Source of the DNA: Rhipidocladum racemiflorum
Taxonomy: Eukaryota; Streptophyta; Magnoliopsida; Poales; Poaceae
Direction: 5' to 3'
Assembly: GCA_036346355.1 (NCBI GenBank)
Contig: JAYEVF010000027.1
Location: forward strand, 1,612,001-1,676,000
Length of the DNA stretch: 64,000 bases
Shown here: positions 10,490 to 22,480 of the stretch, piece after piece
Layout of the letters: every line of letters starts with the position of its first letter
How positions within the stretch are numbered: the first letter of the stretch is position 1
The notes under the pieces: model-generated
Told to the model about the DNA's origin: nothing
The model's input: the letters and a program-made list of their open reading frames with translations, nothing else
The model's database searches: none
Program-made: the position numbers and the translations under genes

Positions 10490-12226
10490 ATGGCAGGGGT
10501 TCGGGCCGCCATTTGGGCGACCATGAAGAGCTGCTTCACCGGTGCCCTGATTGGTGTCACCGTCGCCGACCGGTACGCATCCATCGTCACCGTGAATGGA
10601 CCCTCCATGCACCCCACCTTCAAGCCCGAACCAAGTAACTCAACCGCGCAGCACCACCGAATTCGTGTCTCATCTCATTGCGCCAAGAGGAAGAAGCGCA
10701 GTTACTGACCGCCAGCGTTGCCATGTGACCGAGCACTGGTGGAGCGGCTCTGCCTCGACCGCTATGACTTCTCCCGCGGCAACGTCATCATCTTCCGGTA
10801 AAGTTGCCGCGGCCGAGTTCTTGGTTGGCTGTATACTTGGACATTTCTTGATTGCTGGATGGGTTGATGATGCAATTACTGGATCTTGATGTTATTGTTA
10901 TTTCTAGATCGCCGACGGACCACCGGAGTTTCGTGGTTAAGAGGTTGATTGCGTTGCCCGGCGATTGGATCCAGGTCTCGGAGGCGGCGAAGATCCGGCA
11001 GATACCGGAGGGGCACTGCTGGGTGGAAGGGAACAATGCAGGCGTCAGTTGGGACTCGAGAGGTTATGGCCCTCTAAGAGATTCTATCACTCCAATGATT
11101 TTTTTCCCTATTTAGCGTCATCTTGTTATTGTGTTCAACCAATGCTGCTGGCATTGCTAAATCGCCATTTGTACCTTTGGCCGATGTTGAGTTCAGTGGA
11201 TCTGCAGGTTTACAAAAAGAATAATGATTTAGTTGGCCTGCAAAATTTTTATAGTAAAATAGGACAGAAAACATATTGGCATATTGATATCAGCTGGTGG
11301 TGCATATAAACTTTGTAACCATGGCTCATTTTCTCACCACAGATATGTTACAATATAAAAACTGTTGCAATTACTTATCATTTACCTGCTTGGCATGCTT
11401 AGACATGAACAATCAAGTCCCTCCTCTGCTATGCATAATTTTTTTTATCTTAAGCGCATTTTTATTTTAGTTGGCATATGCAACTAGAGTAATTCAACAT
11501 GTACAAACATTTAAGCATTTAAATGTATGCTTTTTATAAGTTGGAGCTCACCGACATAATGGTATCTCTTTATGCCCGTTTGTATTCCTCTGTATTATGA
11601 ATTTTGCAATAGTACTTTTGAACAAATGCCTGGAGAATTTTGCTAAGCAAAGTAGGGGACCTCATGGCTCATGGTCATCTTGAGCCAATTTTGGTGTTTT
11701 TATGATACCGTGTTCATCTGATGAATATCAGCATTGATGAACCAGAGCAGATCAGCATTTCTTTTGGTTGATACTAGCATGCGGGCAACGAAGTACTAAA
11801 CTTGCAAGCAGCGGTTTGATCATTCAAATATGATGTTCATCTTTTCTAATGACGTTTCTGCTAATGTGTTTGTATGGGATCATAAGAGCCTTAAATAGAA
11901 AAAGAAGAGGCCTAAAAAGAGTATAACAATGCCTCTTGACTTTCTGCTCTTTAACCATCTGCTGACTTTTATATCCTTGTACCAGAGTTTACCAGGCACA
12001 CATGCTTCTGGCAACAGTCAGCAAATATGATGTTTAATATTTGTTTGCACACTACAGCAAAAATATGTTTCTCGGCATTGTAGTTTAGGTACTAAACATC
12101 TCTAATTTTGATTTTTGCAGATTCCTCTGGGTCGGATGCGAGGGAAGGTCACACACAATCTGGCCGCCGCATAGAATTGGTCGAGTTGACAGAAAGATGC
12201 CAGAAGGGAGGATTATGCAGCTGTGA
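10490..12226 (+). pseudogene. IMP2-like mitochondrial inner-membrane signal peptidase gene, probably broken
   Basis: Four exons can be read in phase: 10490-10634, 10734-10797, 10908-11073 and 12121-12226. The product resembles the S26 peptidase subunit IMP2, which trims proteins sorted to the mitochondrial intermembrane space. Visible features are a hydrophobic start (MAGVRAAIWATMKSCFTGAL), the serine motif GPSMHPT, the lysine motif VKRLIALPGDW, and IPEGHCWVEGNNAGVSWDSR. The catalytic Ser and Lys are both present. Two defects stand out. The donor after exon 3 reads CTAAGAG where GTAAGAG would fit. Exon 4 has one extra base in an ACACACA run before the conserved IWPPHRIGRVDRK end. Introns 1 and 2 have GT...AG borders. 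A sequencing error could explain one defect, less easily both. Confidence 0.75.
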
Positions 12227-12229
12227 CTT

Positions 12230-13470
12230 TTTGAATCTCTTCTTAGGTTGGTTATCCTGCACTTTTTCCATTGTAGGGTATGATAACATTGTGAGAAATA
12301 GGAACAACAGAAGCCTCAAGATGTACTTTACTGTCAAAGGAAGTGAACTAAAGGATGTGATACTGTCATTGAGAACTTCATCTCTGATTTTACTGAAAAC
12401 AATTTTCTTGTCAAAATTCATTGCAGGGAATCCATGGTGTGAACCCAGAAGTTTTGCTTGCTGCAAACATTTGATATGTATGTTGCAATGCTGAAATCTT
12501 GTTATTCCTTGAAAAATAAAAAAAAACACTGGCCTGTATCGGAACATAATATGATTTGCTGAAATCACATGTGCATAGTGAGCAGAAAGAGTACTTGGTG
12601 CAAACTTGCAAGGACACATATTATGCTGGTTTCAACTGAGCCCTCAACCTATAAGTCAAAATATGAAAATAAATGTGAAGAAAACAAAGTTTTTAGCACT
12701 GTCAACTTTCTGATCATCTTCGTATATAGGGGTCGAAATTGAGCCAAATCCTCATTCTTTCGAGCTTTTTTCAAAATTGACACAATTTGATTAAATATCA
12801 TTTTATTTATAGTTTGGAAGTATTTTTAGAATTGAGCTAACGAACCAAGCCGAGCCAGAGCAAAATACAATTTCATTCGAAATTGACTCATTCAATGTTT
12901 AACCAATAAATGAGTGCAATTGTAGCAATTTTGAACCGAGCCAACAAGCCCCACAAACGAGCTTTTTTTTACAGCCCTATTCATATGGCATCTCTTGCCG
13001 AGCCATAGCTTCTCCTTGCTGAGGTAGGAGACACCTTGCAGAACCTAATGGCTTTGTAGTCATGAACTTGTCATTGATCTATAATTGAAACATTTTTTTA
13101 TCTGAATTTGGTCAAATTTGAGAGCACAAAAACCGTGAATGTTTCATGTTTGGAACGTAGTTTGACTTGATACACAAGATCTGTGCACACTTATGTCTCA
13201 ATCTGATTGAAGAAGATTGGATATGCCGGTTTCAATGTTTGTAGCTGGCTTTCAGGTTTCGAGGTTTCAAATGAGTTTAAAATGTGTTACAGGTTTCAGG
13301 ATTCGCATGCGTTCTAGACTTTGGAATCATGTTTTAGGTTTCAGAATTTCTAGTTGGATTTTGGAATTGTAATAGAGGGATTGAAATGGGGTTTAGGAAC
13401 TAGGTTCCCAATTGGGTTTAAGATTCCAGTGTTTCCAGTTTGGATTCAGATGTGCTACAAGTTTTAGGCT
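12230..13470. other. Downstream region without recognisable genes
   Basis: The first part may hold the 3' untranslated region of the IMP2-like gene. The rest shows no protein similarity or element termini that I can recognise. Confidence 0.5.
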
Positions 13471-13476
13471 CCGTGC

Positions 13477-13596
13477 GGCACATGAGAATTTCATAGAATT
13501 CCCTGGGAATTATATTATTTCGTGTGAAATTCCTGCATTTCCTTCTTGCCTTGTTGGCACATGAGAATTTAGTAGAATTCCCTGGGAATTATATTG
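13477..13596 (+). repeat. Short tandem duplication
   Basis: GCACATGAGAATTT...GAATTCCCTGGGAATTATATT occurs twice, about 78 bp apart, near 13477 and 13555. No function is apparent. Confidence 0.6.
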
Positions 13597-13871
13597 TCAG
13601 TATTCCAAGGTCTAAACAGACCATTCACGCATGAGTGTAGGAATTCCGTGAGAATTCTATAAAAATTTCAAAAGAAGCATTTCATTTCATATATGAATCG
13701 GTAAATATTCCAATGCTTCCAAATGGTCCTTTGGGTGTTACGTCCGCGGAGATTGACTTCATCGCCTACTGTTTTGACTCTCTGACACCCGTCACCTTGT
13801 ACCCTATTCCAAGCCGCAGACGGCATCAACCGCATGCTTCTACCGCTGTCGCTGGTTCTTGCCGAGCAAAG

Positions 13872-14247
13872 TGTTGGATTGTAAGGGCCTTCTCAACCCC
13901 AAAAGCTAGTTTAAGAGGTGAGGGACTCCCCCACTTATAAATTAGGTCTTTTGCCCTTCCATAACCAATATGGAACTATTCTAACAATCTCCCCCTTCAC
14001 ACATTGGTATCTCTCAGCCGTTCACCGCCCCTTCACCGTACATCGACGGTCCCTCAGGACCACGGTCCATCAGGCCTTCACACCCTAGTATCCATCGGGC
14101 CAAAGATGTTAGAACCGGGCTCTGATACCAATTGTTGGATCGTAAGGGCCTTCTCAACCCCAAAAGCTAGCTTAAGAGGTGAGGGACTCTCCCACTTATA
14201 AGTTAGGTCCTTTGCCCTTCCACAATCAATGTAGGACTATTCTAACA
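13872..14247 (-). mobile_element. TRIM (terminal-repeat retrotransposon in miniature)
   Basis: Two 115-bp direct repeats (13872-13986 and 14133-14247), each TGTTGGAT...CTAACA, enclose only 146 bp. Read on the minus strand, the first LTR is followed by ATTGGTATCAGAGCCC, an initiator-tRNA-Met primer site (+ strand about 14119-14132). The second is preceded by GAAGGGGGAGATTG, a polypurine tract (+ about 13987-14000). The perfect target duplication CAAAG lies at 13867-13871 and 14248-14252. There is no coding sequence, as usual for TRIMs; it depends on enzymes from other elements. Confidence 0.93.
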
Positions 14248-14252
14248 CAAAG

Positions 14253-14771
14253 CATCTTCATCTCACCCTTTAAAGCCTAATCGGGAGCACCATTCTTCTT
14301 CTCCAAGCTCGTTGTCTCCTTTTTGACCGATCACAGCCCCTACCTCTCATTGAGCTGCTCGGAATGCCACCGTCATTTTTAATGATGGTGCGCACCCTCC
14401 ACCATGCTATGCCGGGAACCACACCCTTTCTGGTCAGCTAACTCCTTGACACTCACAACATGTTAAGCTATTTTGGTTCCCCTTCAATACCCTTCAACCA
14501 TTTTGGGGATTTGTTCAATGTATCACTGGCACCATGTCTTCTTTCCTAACTCCAATCACCAGAGCGCACCGCTGCCCAGGTGGTTTCCTGGCTTAAACAT
14601 GGTCCTTTTGAGCATCTCTATGGTCTCTTGAATCTCACAGTGCGGTCGTTTGTAGCTCAAGCCCTTGGTATTGCCCTGTCCCCGTGAAGCTTGCCACCGC
14701 CAACCTCGCATTACCGTTCTCCTCTCTCCGGTGAGCTTTAGACTTGAACATGGTCATTTACTCACTCCTAG
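14253..14771. other. Host or older-repeat sequence flanking the TRIM and solo LTR
   Basis: CT-rich sequence that continues after the solo LTR at 18229. Its composition resembles an LTR promoter/leader region, so it may belong to an older disrupted LTR. I cannot define it further. Confidence 0.3.
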
Positions 14772-15463
14772 TCTTCTGTCGGGACCCAAATTTGCAAATC
14801 CGGACCCTCTGTGTATTCAGCACTAGTCCAGGATCACGCTAGTGCACACAGCCTCAACATTGGTAAATATCACAATCATACTCATCGAAATATCAAAGTA
14901 CTTTATTGAAAGGAATATAGCTGGTTGCTCGACCTTATGGTCAAGTTACAAAAGTACGCCTCGCAGGGCTAAAGACTTATTCAAATAAAATCTGCAGCGG
15001 AATATATAAAGAAAACGCGTGGCGCCAACCAATATGCCACAGGCAACTGACTGAGCTCTACCCCTAACTTGTCGGCTCCTCCTGGAATTCCTCCTCCAGT
15101 GCTGGCGTGGATTCCTCTTCAACTGATGTTGTATTGTGGCAAGGGTGAGTACTTGGTACTCAGCAAGTCATGCACAGAATGCAAACTAATATTCTACATG
15201 CATGGCTTAGTACAAGGAATGTTTCATGGTTCATTTGCAGTAACAGCATTTAACAAGTAACATAAGTATATTCGAAAGCAATAGAAGCAATATATTATCA
15301 ATAACTTTTCCAGGAGTTAAATAATCACTTTCCCTTTTTCCTAATCCACATTTCCATCAACGTCATCATTAAACCCAACCAAACCTTTCAAGTCCCAGTT
15401 GTTTTCAGGAAAGTCTAACCCTTGACTGTAATCCCCGAGCAATGTCCAATGCCGCGGACACGG

Positions 15464-15493
15464 CTATTTGAATAGATTTTACACTCTGCAGAG
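15464..15493 (-). other. LTR palindrome module
   Basis: Sense-strand reading: CTCTGCAGAG, eight bases, CTATTCAAATAG. Arms CTATT/AATAG are fully complementary and the centre is CA. Confidence 0.6.
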
Positions 15494-16236
15494 GTTATGC
15501 ACTTTACCCACAAGATACAGCCAAACACCACAAAGGCGAGTGATCATAACAAAGCCTTTCGAAAACTACTAACTACACAAGTGAACCTTTCCGATTTTTG
15601 TCATACACCATCCCTTCCCTTAGCAAAGGCCAAGTATGGGACCGACATACCATTGGACGGGTACCATGCCATAGCCTTGGTACGCTCCCCTTTCAAGCTA
15701 CACAAAAGGTGTAGTTGACACACGAGGTATCACATGCAAGTTATTAGTAACTTACTCAACTAGGACCATCCCACTCCGGTCATGTGGTTGCACGTTTGAC
15801 TCAGTTCAAAAGCTTGCAAGGTTAAGTCCTTAGGTTGACCAGGGCAAGACTACCCGAAGAACCAAAGCATCATCCCCGGTGCCAATCATGGCCCACCATA
15901 TCATTCTTGCCACATACCCCGGTCGAAAACTGTTTATCAAACCCCCAGTTGATTACCATGCACCACGTGCCATCAACATCATCATCAACAACACATGACA
16001 CTTCTTAAAAACACATTCCATATCTCATTAAGTCAATGTTAACATGTAATTGTCAAAATCATGTCAGGTATACGCGGCAGGTCTAAGCATTATACTACGA
16101 CGGTCTAAATACCTATGTTGGCAATTTAATAATTTCCAACTATTTAATCCGCAACTAGGGTGACAAGGGGTTCATGGCATACAATTATTTATGTCAAGGT
16201 GGCATACAGCAACTAGGCAATTAACTAATCCTAGAA

Positions 16237-16461
16237 TTAATCAAAATAAATTCTAATTAAATTAGCATGCAATACTTTGAAACAACATAATTTCAAATGA
16301 ATGGGATCAACATGGTCAAAGCACAACTTGCCTTCAAAAAGCACTTGTTCTTGATCTTGAGCTGGCTCCTGGTTCAACACTTCACCTTCGAAGCCTTCGG
16401 GCACTTCAACGTCTACTCGTAACGCGTGCAAATAGCAATAAATAAATAAAACAGTACACAA
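16237..16461 (-). other. Possible small ORF inside the solo LTR
   Basis: A 74-codon frame whose middle is acidic (RVDVEVPEGFEGEVLNQEPA) and which runs through the conserved block as FEGKLCFDHVDPIHL. The same acidic-then-GK-xxx-FDH[IV]xP pattern appears in translations of four other LTR families or copies here. Whether it is translated is unknown; the nucleotide block could be conserved for another reason. Confidence 0.35.
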
Positions 16462-18228
16462 AAGTGTTCAAATGCAAAAGTTATAATTGTTTAAAGTTTA
16501 AAGAAAATATTAAATATGTATAAACAGAGGAAAAATTCATATTCAAAAATTAATTAAAATTCATATTCAAGTAGATCTCAATTTTATAAAAATTTAGAAA
16601 CTGGAATCGTTCAAATTGGAGTTAAAATGCAAAAGTTATAAGCATTTGAAGTTTAAAAATTCAAATAAATCAATAAACCGAATTAATTCATTTATTTTTA
16701 TATTGAAAAATCCGATTATGACGTCAGCACAGGATTTTAATTTCCACCGAATTATTTTTCTATTGAAAAATCGATTTATTGCGTTAGCCGATCCATGGAC
16801 TCGGTCCACGACTCGGCTCGGGGTCCACCATGGACCCGGTCCACGAGCACATGTCTCACTGACATGTGGGGCCCCTCGGATGACGTCGTGGCCGACGCGT
16901 CATCGGCGCTCGGCCGTCGAGGGTCACCGACACGCTGGCCCCACCGTGGCGTCATCTTTGTGGCGTCGGCGCCAAGATGACGTCATGGTGCGCGGTTCGC
17001 CGGCCGATGCCGATCCGGCGTGTCGGGCCGACACACACCACGCTGCGGCGTGGCTAGGGCACACGCGTCACAATCTTGGCCGTTGATTTGAAAATCGACG
17101 GCGCGGATTGGATCTAGGTTTTATGCGTTTGGGTTAATGCGGTTAATCTGGGCCGTACGATCTAAATCTAACGGCTGAGGCTAACCCTAGCACGGTGCGG
17201 TTTACGGGCTACGTGGATAGATCTCACGCATCGGATCTAGATCTGACGGCTGAGATTAGATCGGGAAATCGAAACGTGGATAATACCTCCGGGCGACGTG
17301 GACGAATCTGGGCCTTTGGATGGAGATCGGACGGTCCGTGAAGCTCCCTGGCGTCGATGGCGTTGCGGCGTTAGCGGCATCGGCCGGAAGACGACACCAA
17401 AGCAGCGTCACGGGCGTGTTCTGGCAAGAAGAAGGATACGTTCGGGTGCGCCTCAACGTGGGGATTCCAGATCTGGGCACCCACGCGGCGGAGGACGGCG
17501 GACGCGACAGGAAACGGCGAAAACCCGCGGTGGCACTTCTCCGAACTTCGATGAGCGATTACAGGAAGCTGGCGGCGGCTTGAGCTCGGTCGGCTAGGGC
17601 ATCCAATGCGCAATGAAGAGAGGAACACGGTGGCGCGGTCGAAGCATTAAATAGCCTCGGTGTCCGCGCTTAAACCGGAAACCTAAGCCCACACGGCGGC
17701 GGCACGGCGACGCTGTCCGACTCGGAGACGGAGACGACGTGGCGCAATCATGGCCCTCCGTGCAGAGCCGATCCAACGATCGTGCGCGCGTGCACACGCG
17801 GCGAGATCGTGGTCGTTGGATCTCGATCCAACGGTTCGCGCTAGATAGGGTTTGGTCCGGCTCGGGCTCGGGTGCGGTCCGGTCCGAGTCAGACTCGAGT
17901 CTGGTTCGGTTCCGGCTCGGTCGGATGAACATAAAACCAACTCGATTTTTCCAGCGATTAAATATTCAATTTAATTTCTAGAAATTTATTTAATTCAAGG
18001 AAAATAGCAAAATACTCAGAAAAATTCTAGAAAATATATTAGGGCATTTTGGACTTAAATAAAATATTTCCAACAAAATTTTATCTAAAACTTTTAATTC
18101 TTTAGTTATTTCAAAAGGGAATAAATTCAAAATAAATCCAAATAAATTCTAGAAAATTCCAAAAATTCACAAAAGTGCAAAATAACATTTAAATTCATGA
18201 AAAGCAAAAATTGGGGTGTTACATCTTC

Positions 18229-19600
18229 CTTGGAACGTTATGTGTGCCATAGTTGCAACAAATTTTCTCCGCCAAGCTTCACCACCATTCTAGCCTGCCG
18301 CCATCCCAGTTTCTTCATCGCCAACCTTCCCCGTAGCTCACATCCGACCCCAAGTCGCATGGGTAGGTACCTGGAGTTCCCATGATGCTTTTGTGCACAT
18401 CGTTCAGCTCATTTGAGCCATCTTCCTCGCCTTTCTTTCTACTTCTTCCACCCCCGCTCTTATTCCTCGCTGTCCGCTCGCCCCTGACCACTCGTGTCGT
18501 GCCATCGCCACCAATGACCTCATCGTCAACTCCTTCGACCCGTTTTGGCGGTTCCCCCCGCCAATCCTGACGTCATTCACCATCGACAAACCCAGCCAGA
18601 GACCTCCGCTGCTCTGCTCTATTTCTTTCTTCTTTTCTCTCGTTTTCTCTCTCTGACATTTATGTTAGTCATTTAAATTGTGGTTAAGAAAATAATTAGT
18701 GTAATCAATAACTCATGTGAGAATGATTCGTGGGAAATTATATCCAATTTAAATTTATGTGAGTATGACAGGTAGGACCCATCCAAGAAAAATCAGTAAA
18801 AATAATAAAATCTAACAACCGGACCTCACTGTTAAATAAATCTAGAAAAATAAAAAAATTGTTTTTAGTTTTGTAGAAATACGTTTTCCCCATAGGAAAG
18901 CATAATTAGGAGAAATACACCTTCGATGTCACCCTCAACATTGTATTTTCTCTTTTCTTTTTCTTTTTCTTTTTCTTTTGGATTTCCATCCGAGTTAGAT
19001 TCAAATACAACTTTTGCGTTTGAACTCCAAATTATGCGAAACCAGTTTCTAAATTTTTCTAAAATCGTCAGCTTTCATAATCTGAAAAAATATTTTGATT
19101 TGCTCACTGTTTGAATTCCTTTGGCTCTAATTGCACTATTCGATGTTTTGCGTGTAGATACCGATGTCCCGAAAAATCCCGTCAACAACCCAGAGCAAGA
19201 CTAAGTGTTCAAAGAGCAAGGCAAACACCCCCTTTGATCATGTTGATCCCATATTTTACTATTATGTATGTTGTGTTCAAATCTACTATGCATGCGAGTA
19301 TTTGCTATAAAAATCACTATGTTAATGGGAATGGTAGATATGTCCATTGTCCAATTGTTGCATATATCCTACCTTGATATATTGATGCCCCACCATTGAT
19401 ACCTTAGTAACTATTATCGACTACTCGAATAATTGTATGTGTAAAATTGGAGTAGATGTATGATAGTTGCTTAGCCCTGGTTACACCAATATCACTTATA
19501 TTGGATAAACTATGGTCAAAATGTTTGAATGAGAATTGTTCAAAGTATGGTAACTAACAAGGCAATTCGTACCAGTTGGTATAGACAAATTATAACTATA
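18229..19600 (+). mobile_element. CT-rich region and truncated long-LTR fragment
   Basis: The conserved block GGCAAACACCCCCTTTGATCATGTTGATCCC is present at 19220-19251, after a TTTTGCGTGTAGATACCGATG run near 19150 that parallels GCGCGTAGATTACGGAGAG near 3467. This marks a forward-orientation LTR remnant. Its left end is unclear and its right end is presumably lost near 19600, where Helitron sequence begins. The T/C-rich stretch at 18950-18980 is simple sequence. Confidence 0.45.
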
Positions 19601-19604
19601 TTAA

Positions 19605-20372
19605 GTTCCGGAGGTTTGGAGCGCTCCGACGCTGTCCGCGCGTCGCTCCTTCGTGCGTTCCGTTTTCGTCGCCTCGTTCCGTTTCGAGCGTCCGGAGCCC
19701 CTCCACGTCTGCTCTTCCTCCTGCCCGCTGATCCTGCCTCGCAAGCATTCGAGAAACCTCTTCCATTTGTGCCCGCACCCCCACCCCTGCGTGCCCTTCG
19801 CTTCTTCCTCCTCCTCGCCGTCGCGACGCCCTCGGGGGTCCGCCTCGCGACACCGGAAACCGCGTCGCGGCCCTTCGACGTGTAGGTCCAGGTCTCCCTC
19901 ACCCTGGGCGCCTCCCTCGCCTCGCCTACCTCTCTCTCTGCGCGCTCCTCCGCGTCGGGCTCTGCCGAGTCCTTTACTGCCACCGCCTCCGCCTCCGCTA
20001 CGGCTCCGACAACGTGCGCGTGGGTTACGTCGCGCAGCTCGGCCGCTCCTTCCGCCTACTCGCCTGCTTCGTCGTGCCCTGCTTCCTCGCCGACGCCGCC
20101 TACAGGGTCTATTGGTACTGCACCGCCACGCCCTTCCACTCGCCTTGGTGGTCCGCCACCACGTGCGCCCTCGAGGTCGCCTCCTGGGTGTACCACACCG
20201 CCGTCTTCTTCATGGTCTGCGTCCTGTTCTGGATCATCTGCTACCTGCAGATACTGGGAATGGTGGGGTTCACGCAGGCGTTCGGGAGGTTCGCTGACGT
20301 CGCCGCCATGCTCCAGCACCACCGCCGGATCAGGGATCATTTCAAGCAGATCAGCCACAGATACCGCGGTAC
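19605..20372 (+). pseudogene. Captured fragment of a DUF3537 membrane-protein gene
   Basis: The translated segments match the plant DUF3537 family (gustatory-receptor-like, multi-pass membrane proteins) from memory. They are RPFDV followed by VQVSLTLGASLA, YLSLCALLRVG, VRVGYVAQLGRSFRLLACFV, and the signature VLFWIICYLQILGMVGF with the RIRDHFKQISHRYR ending. The GC-rich upstream part (19605-19860) looks like the 5' end of the source gene. The frame is damaged: TAG after RPFDV at about 19883 and a frame change near 19930. The fragment stops at HRYRG, where it joins Helitron helicase sequence. This is the pattern expected of Helitron gene capture. The function in this location is probably nil. 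Confidence 0.75.
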
Positions 20373-20478
20373 CGCCGATTCATATTCTGCTGCCTCATCT
20401 AGAGTTGCCGCATTATTCTTGCCTGGTGGTCGAACTGCTCATTCACGGTTTAGGATTCCAATTGATATCCATGATTGA
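20014..20478 (+). CDS. Chimeric frame: DUF3537 fragment joined to Helitron helicase
   Basis: A single open frame of 154 codons starts in captured DUF3537 sequence (MRVGYVAQLGRSFRLLAC), passes HRYRGTADSYSA without a stop, and continues into helicase sequence (ASSRVAALFLPGGRTAHSRF...IPIDIHD). The junction lies within about 20370-20395. Two hydrophobic segments from DUF3537 are present. Transcription or translation is not shown. It may be a by-product of capture. Confidence 0.4.
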   Translation: MRVGYVAQLGRSFRLLACFVVPCFLADAAYRVYWYCTATPFHSPWWSATTCALEVASWVYHTAVFFMVCVLFWIICYLQILGMVGFTQAFGRFADVAAMLQHHRRIRDHFKQISHRYRGTADSYSAASSRVAALFLPGGRTAHSRFRIPIDIHD

Positions 20479-21480
20479 AGCCTATGTGGTCTACATCGTC
20501 AAACCGTGCTTGCAGAATTAATTAGAAAATGTTCTTTGATTCTCTAGTATGAAGCACCCATGACACACGGGCGGTGTTTCGAACCGCTTGATCGAATTTT
20601 GCTCGGTGGAGACTTTAGGCAGATATTACCAATTATAGAGGGTGGTGGTCATAATGATACTATAAATGCTTCATTATTGAAATCCAGTTTGTGAAAACAT
20701 GTTTGGATCCTTCGTCTTTCTATTAACGTGCAACTAAAGACATTTGTCATATCACTTGAACAGAAACATGAACTAACAAGATTTGCCCAGTGGGTACTTT
20801 CTATTGGTGAAGGCCGTTTGCTTACAGAGAAACAGCCCTCTGATGTAAGGCCAGCATGGATAAAAATACCAAATGATTTATTAATTCGGCCTACTGGAGA
20901 TAATATGATTGAAATCATTGATGATGTTTATGACGATTTCTCTCAGAACTATGATTTAGTGCCTTATTTAGCGGATCGTGCTATTGTTTCTCCAATTAAT
21001 GTTACTGTTGACCAATTAAATGTTGCTATGCTTTTGGAGGTCCCAAGTATTGTGAAGGAATATTTAAATTATGATATCATTGCAAATACATTTGAGCAAC
21101 TAGCCAATGTCTATATTTTGTATCCGCCTGAATTCCTGCATTCAATTAATGTAAAAAATTTCCCAAATCATAACCTTCCTCTTAAAATTGGTGTACCCGT
21201 TGTTCTGCTTCCAAATATCAACCACTCTATAGGTTTGTGGAATGGTACTCGTCTTTTGCTACTTAGACTTGGAGATCATGTTCTTGAAGCAAAAATAATG
21301 ACGGGCTCGCATATTGGGAAAAACGTATGTATATACCATGAATAGTTTTGAATGCCAAGAGTTCAAAATGGCTGTTTCACTACAGCGTTGACAATTCCCT
21401 ATTAAAATTTATTATGCAATGACCATCAATAAGTGCCAAGGCCAAACTCTGCGCAAGATTGCACTGTATCTGCAATAGAA
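20373..21480 (+). pseudogene. Helitron PIF1-like helicase fragment
   Basis: The pieces in order are SSRVAALFLPGGRTAHSRF (20395-20455), the Walker-B-type GGDFRQILPII (about 20604-20640), then the 205-codon frame 20728-21345. That frame holds the helicase C-terminal part, including YPPEFLHSINVKNFPNHNLP, KIGVPVVLLPNINHSIGL and ITGSHIGK-like KIMTGSHIGK. The conserved AMTINKCQGQTL follows at about 21415-21450. Breaks include a TGA near 20478 and TGA at 20698. The N-terminal Rep nuclease domain is not present in the window. The helicase would normally unwind DNA during rolling-circle transposition. This copy is inactive. Confidence 0.85.
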
Positions 21481-21493
21481 AGATATCAGTTAA

Positions 21494-22235
21494 CCTAAAG
21501 CTTATAAGACCTGATGCCATCTCAATAGCAGTAGCTTTACTCCCTTTTTATTATCCCCTTTTATTTCCTCTACATATATTATATACACATGTGATATCTG
21601 TTACGTATTTGGATTCCAATATGTATACAAGTGGTTTGAATCAATCCAAGGTATTTTAGCTTACATATGTCTTCTTTTGCTCCATTTTTTCCTGTATTCT
21701 TCTACATCTATATTTTAACCTTTTGTCTGTAAATTTCACAGCTTTTTCTGGCTGCATTTCCATATCTGTTCTTTGTGCCATGTATGGTGCTTTCACTGTT
21801 TCAGTGTTCATCGCTTTGCTGTCTTACAAGTAGTTTGTATATCTACGTCCTCTTATTAGGCTATATTTAGTATGATCTAATATGCTCCATGTCAACCTAA
21901 AGCTTATAAGCCTGATGCCATCTCAGTGACAGTGGCTTTACTCCCTTTTTATTATCCCCTTTTGTTTCCTCTACATATATTATGTACATATGTGATATCT
22001 CTTGCGTATTTTGGTTTCAATATGTATACAAGTGCTATGAATCGATCTGAGATACTTTTGCTTACATATGTCTGATTCCGCTTCATTTTTACTGTGTTTT
22101 TCTACATTCGTATTTTAACATTTCGCCTGTGTATTTCACAGCCTTTTCCAGCTTCATTTCCATATATGTTCTTATGCCAACTATTTTGCTTTGACTGTTT
22201 CAGTGCTCATCGCTTTCCTGTGCTTACAGGTAGTT
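21494..22235 (+). repeat. Tandem duplication of about 400 bp inside the Helitron
   Basis: CCTAAAGCTTATAAG...CTGATGCCATCTCA...TTTACTCCCTTTTTATTATC starts near 21494 and again near 21896. Similarity (about 85% by eye) continues through TTTCACAGC..TTTC and the TTTCAGTG.TCATCGCTTT stretch to about 21835 and 22235. Non-coding. Confidence 0.8.
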
Positions 22236-22480
22236 CGGAATAACACAAGTGAATGAGTATTGGCGATGGTCCACAAAATAAAGTCCTGAGATTGAACTTC
22301 ATCCTGCTTAATGAAATGGTACATCCTTGCGCTGCTTATTTATATATGCATTGACATTGCTCTTTCCGTCTACATGTTCATCTTTCTCAACTGTGTCATT
22401 AGGGTGACACATGTTCATCTTTCTCAACTACGTCAGCGCGTGGCTGGCTTGCACGGCATTACACTGCATGGCGCCCGTTT

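Larger units (their letters stand above)
14777..18223 (-). mobile_element. Solo LTR, 3.4 kb, long-LTR gypsy family
   Basis: TGTCGGGACCC at 14777 to GGTGTTACA at 18223, so on the minus strand the LTR runs TGTAACACCCC...GGGTCCCGACA. The flanks carry a perfect 5-bp duplication TCTTC (14772-14776, 18224-18228). No internal region is attached, so this is a solo LTR left by recombination. It carries the CTCTGCAGAG palindrome (15484-15493), the paired palindrome CTATTTGAATAG (15464-15475) and the GGCAAG block (16302-16332). The GC-rich part at 16790-17900 would be the promoter end. Confidence 0.93.

Noticed and set aside
19529..20297. Frames of 118 and 214 codons, plus minus-strand frames, in the GC-rich segment
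   Set aside because: They overlap the captured DUF3537 fragment in wrong frames or on the wrong strand; only pieces of other frames match the family.
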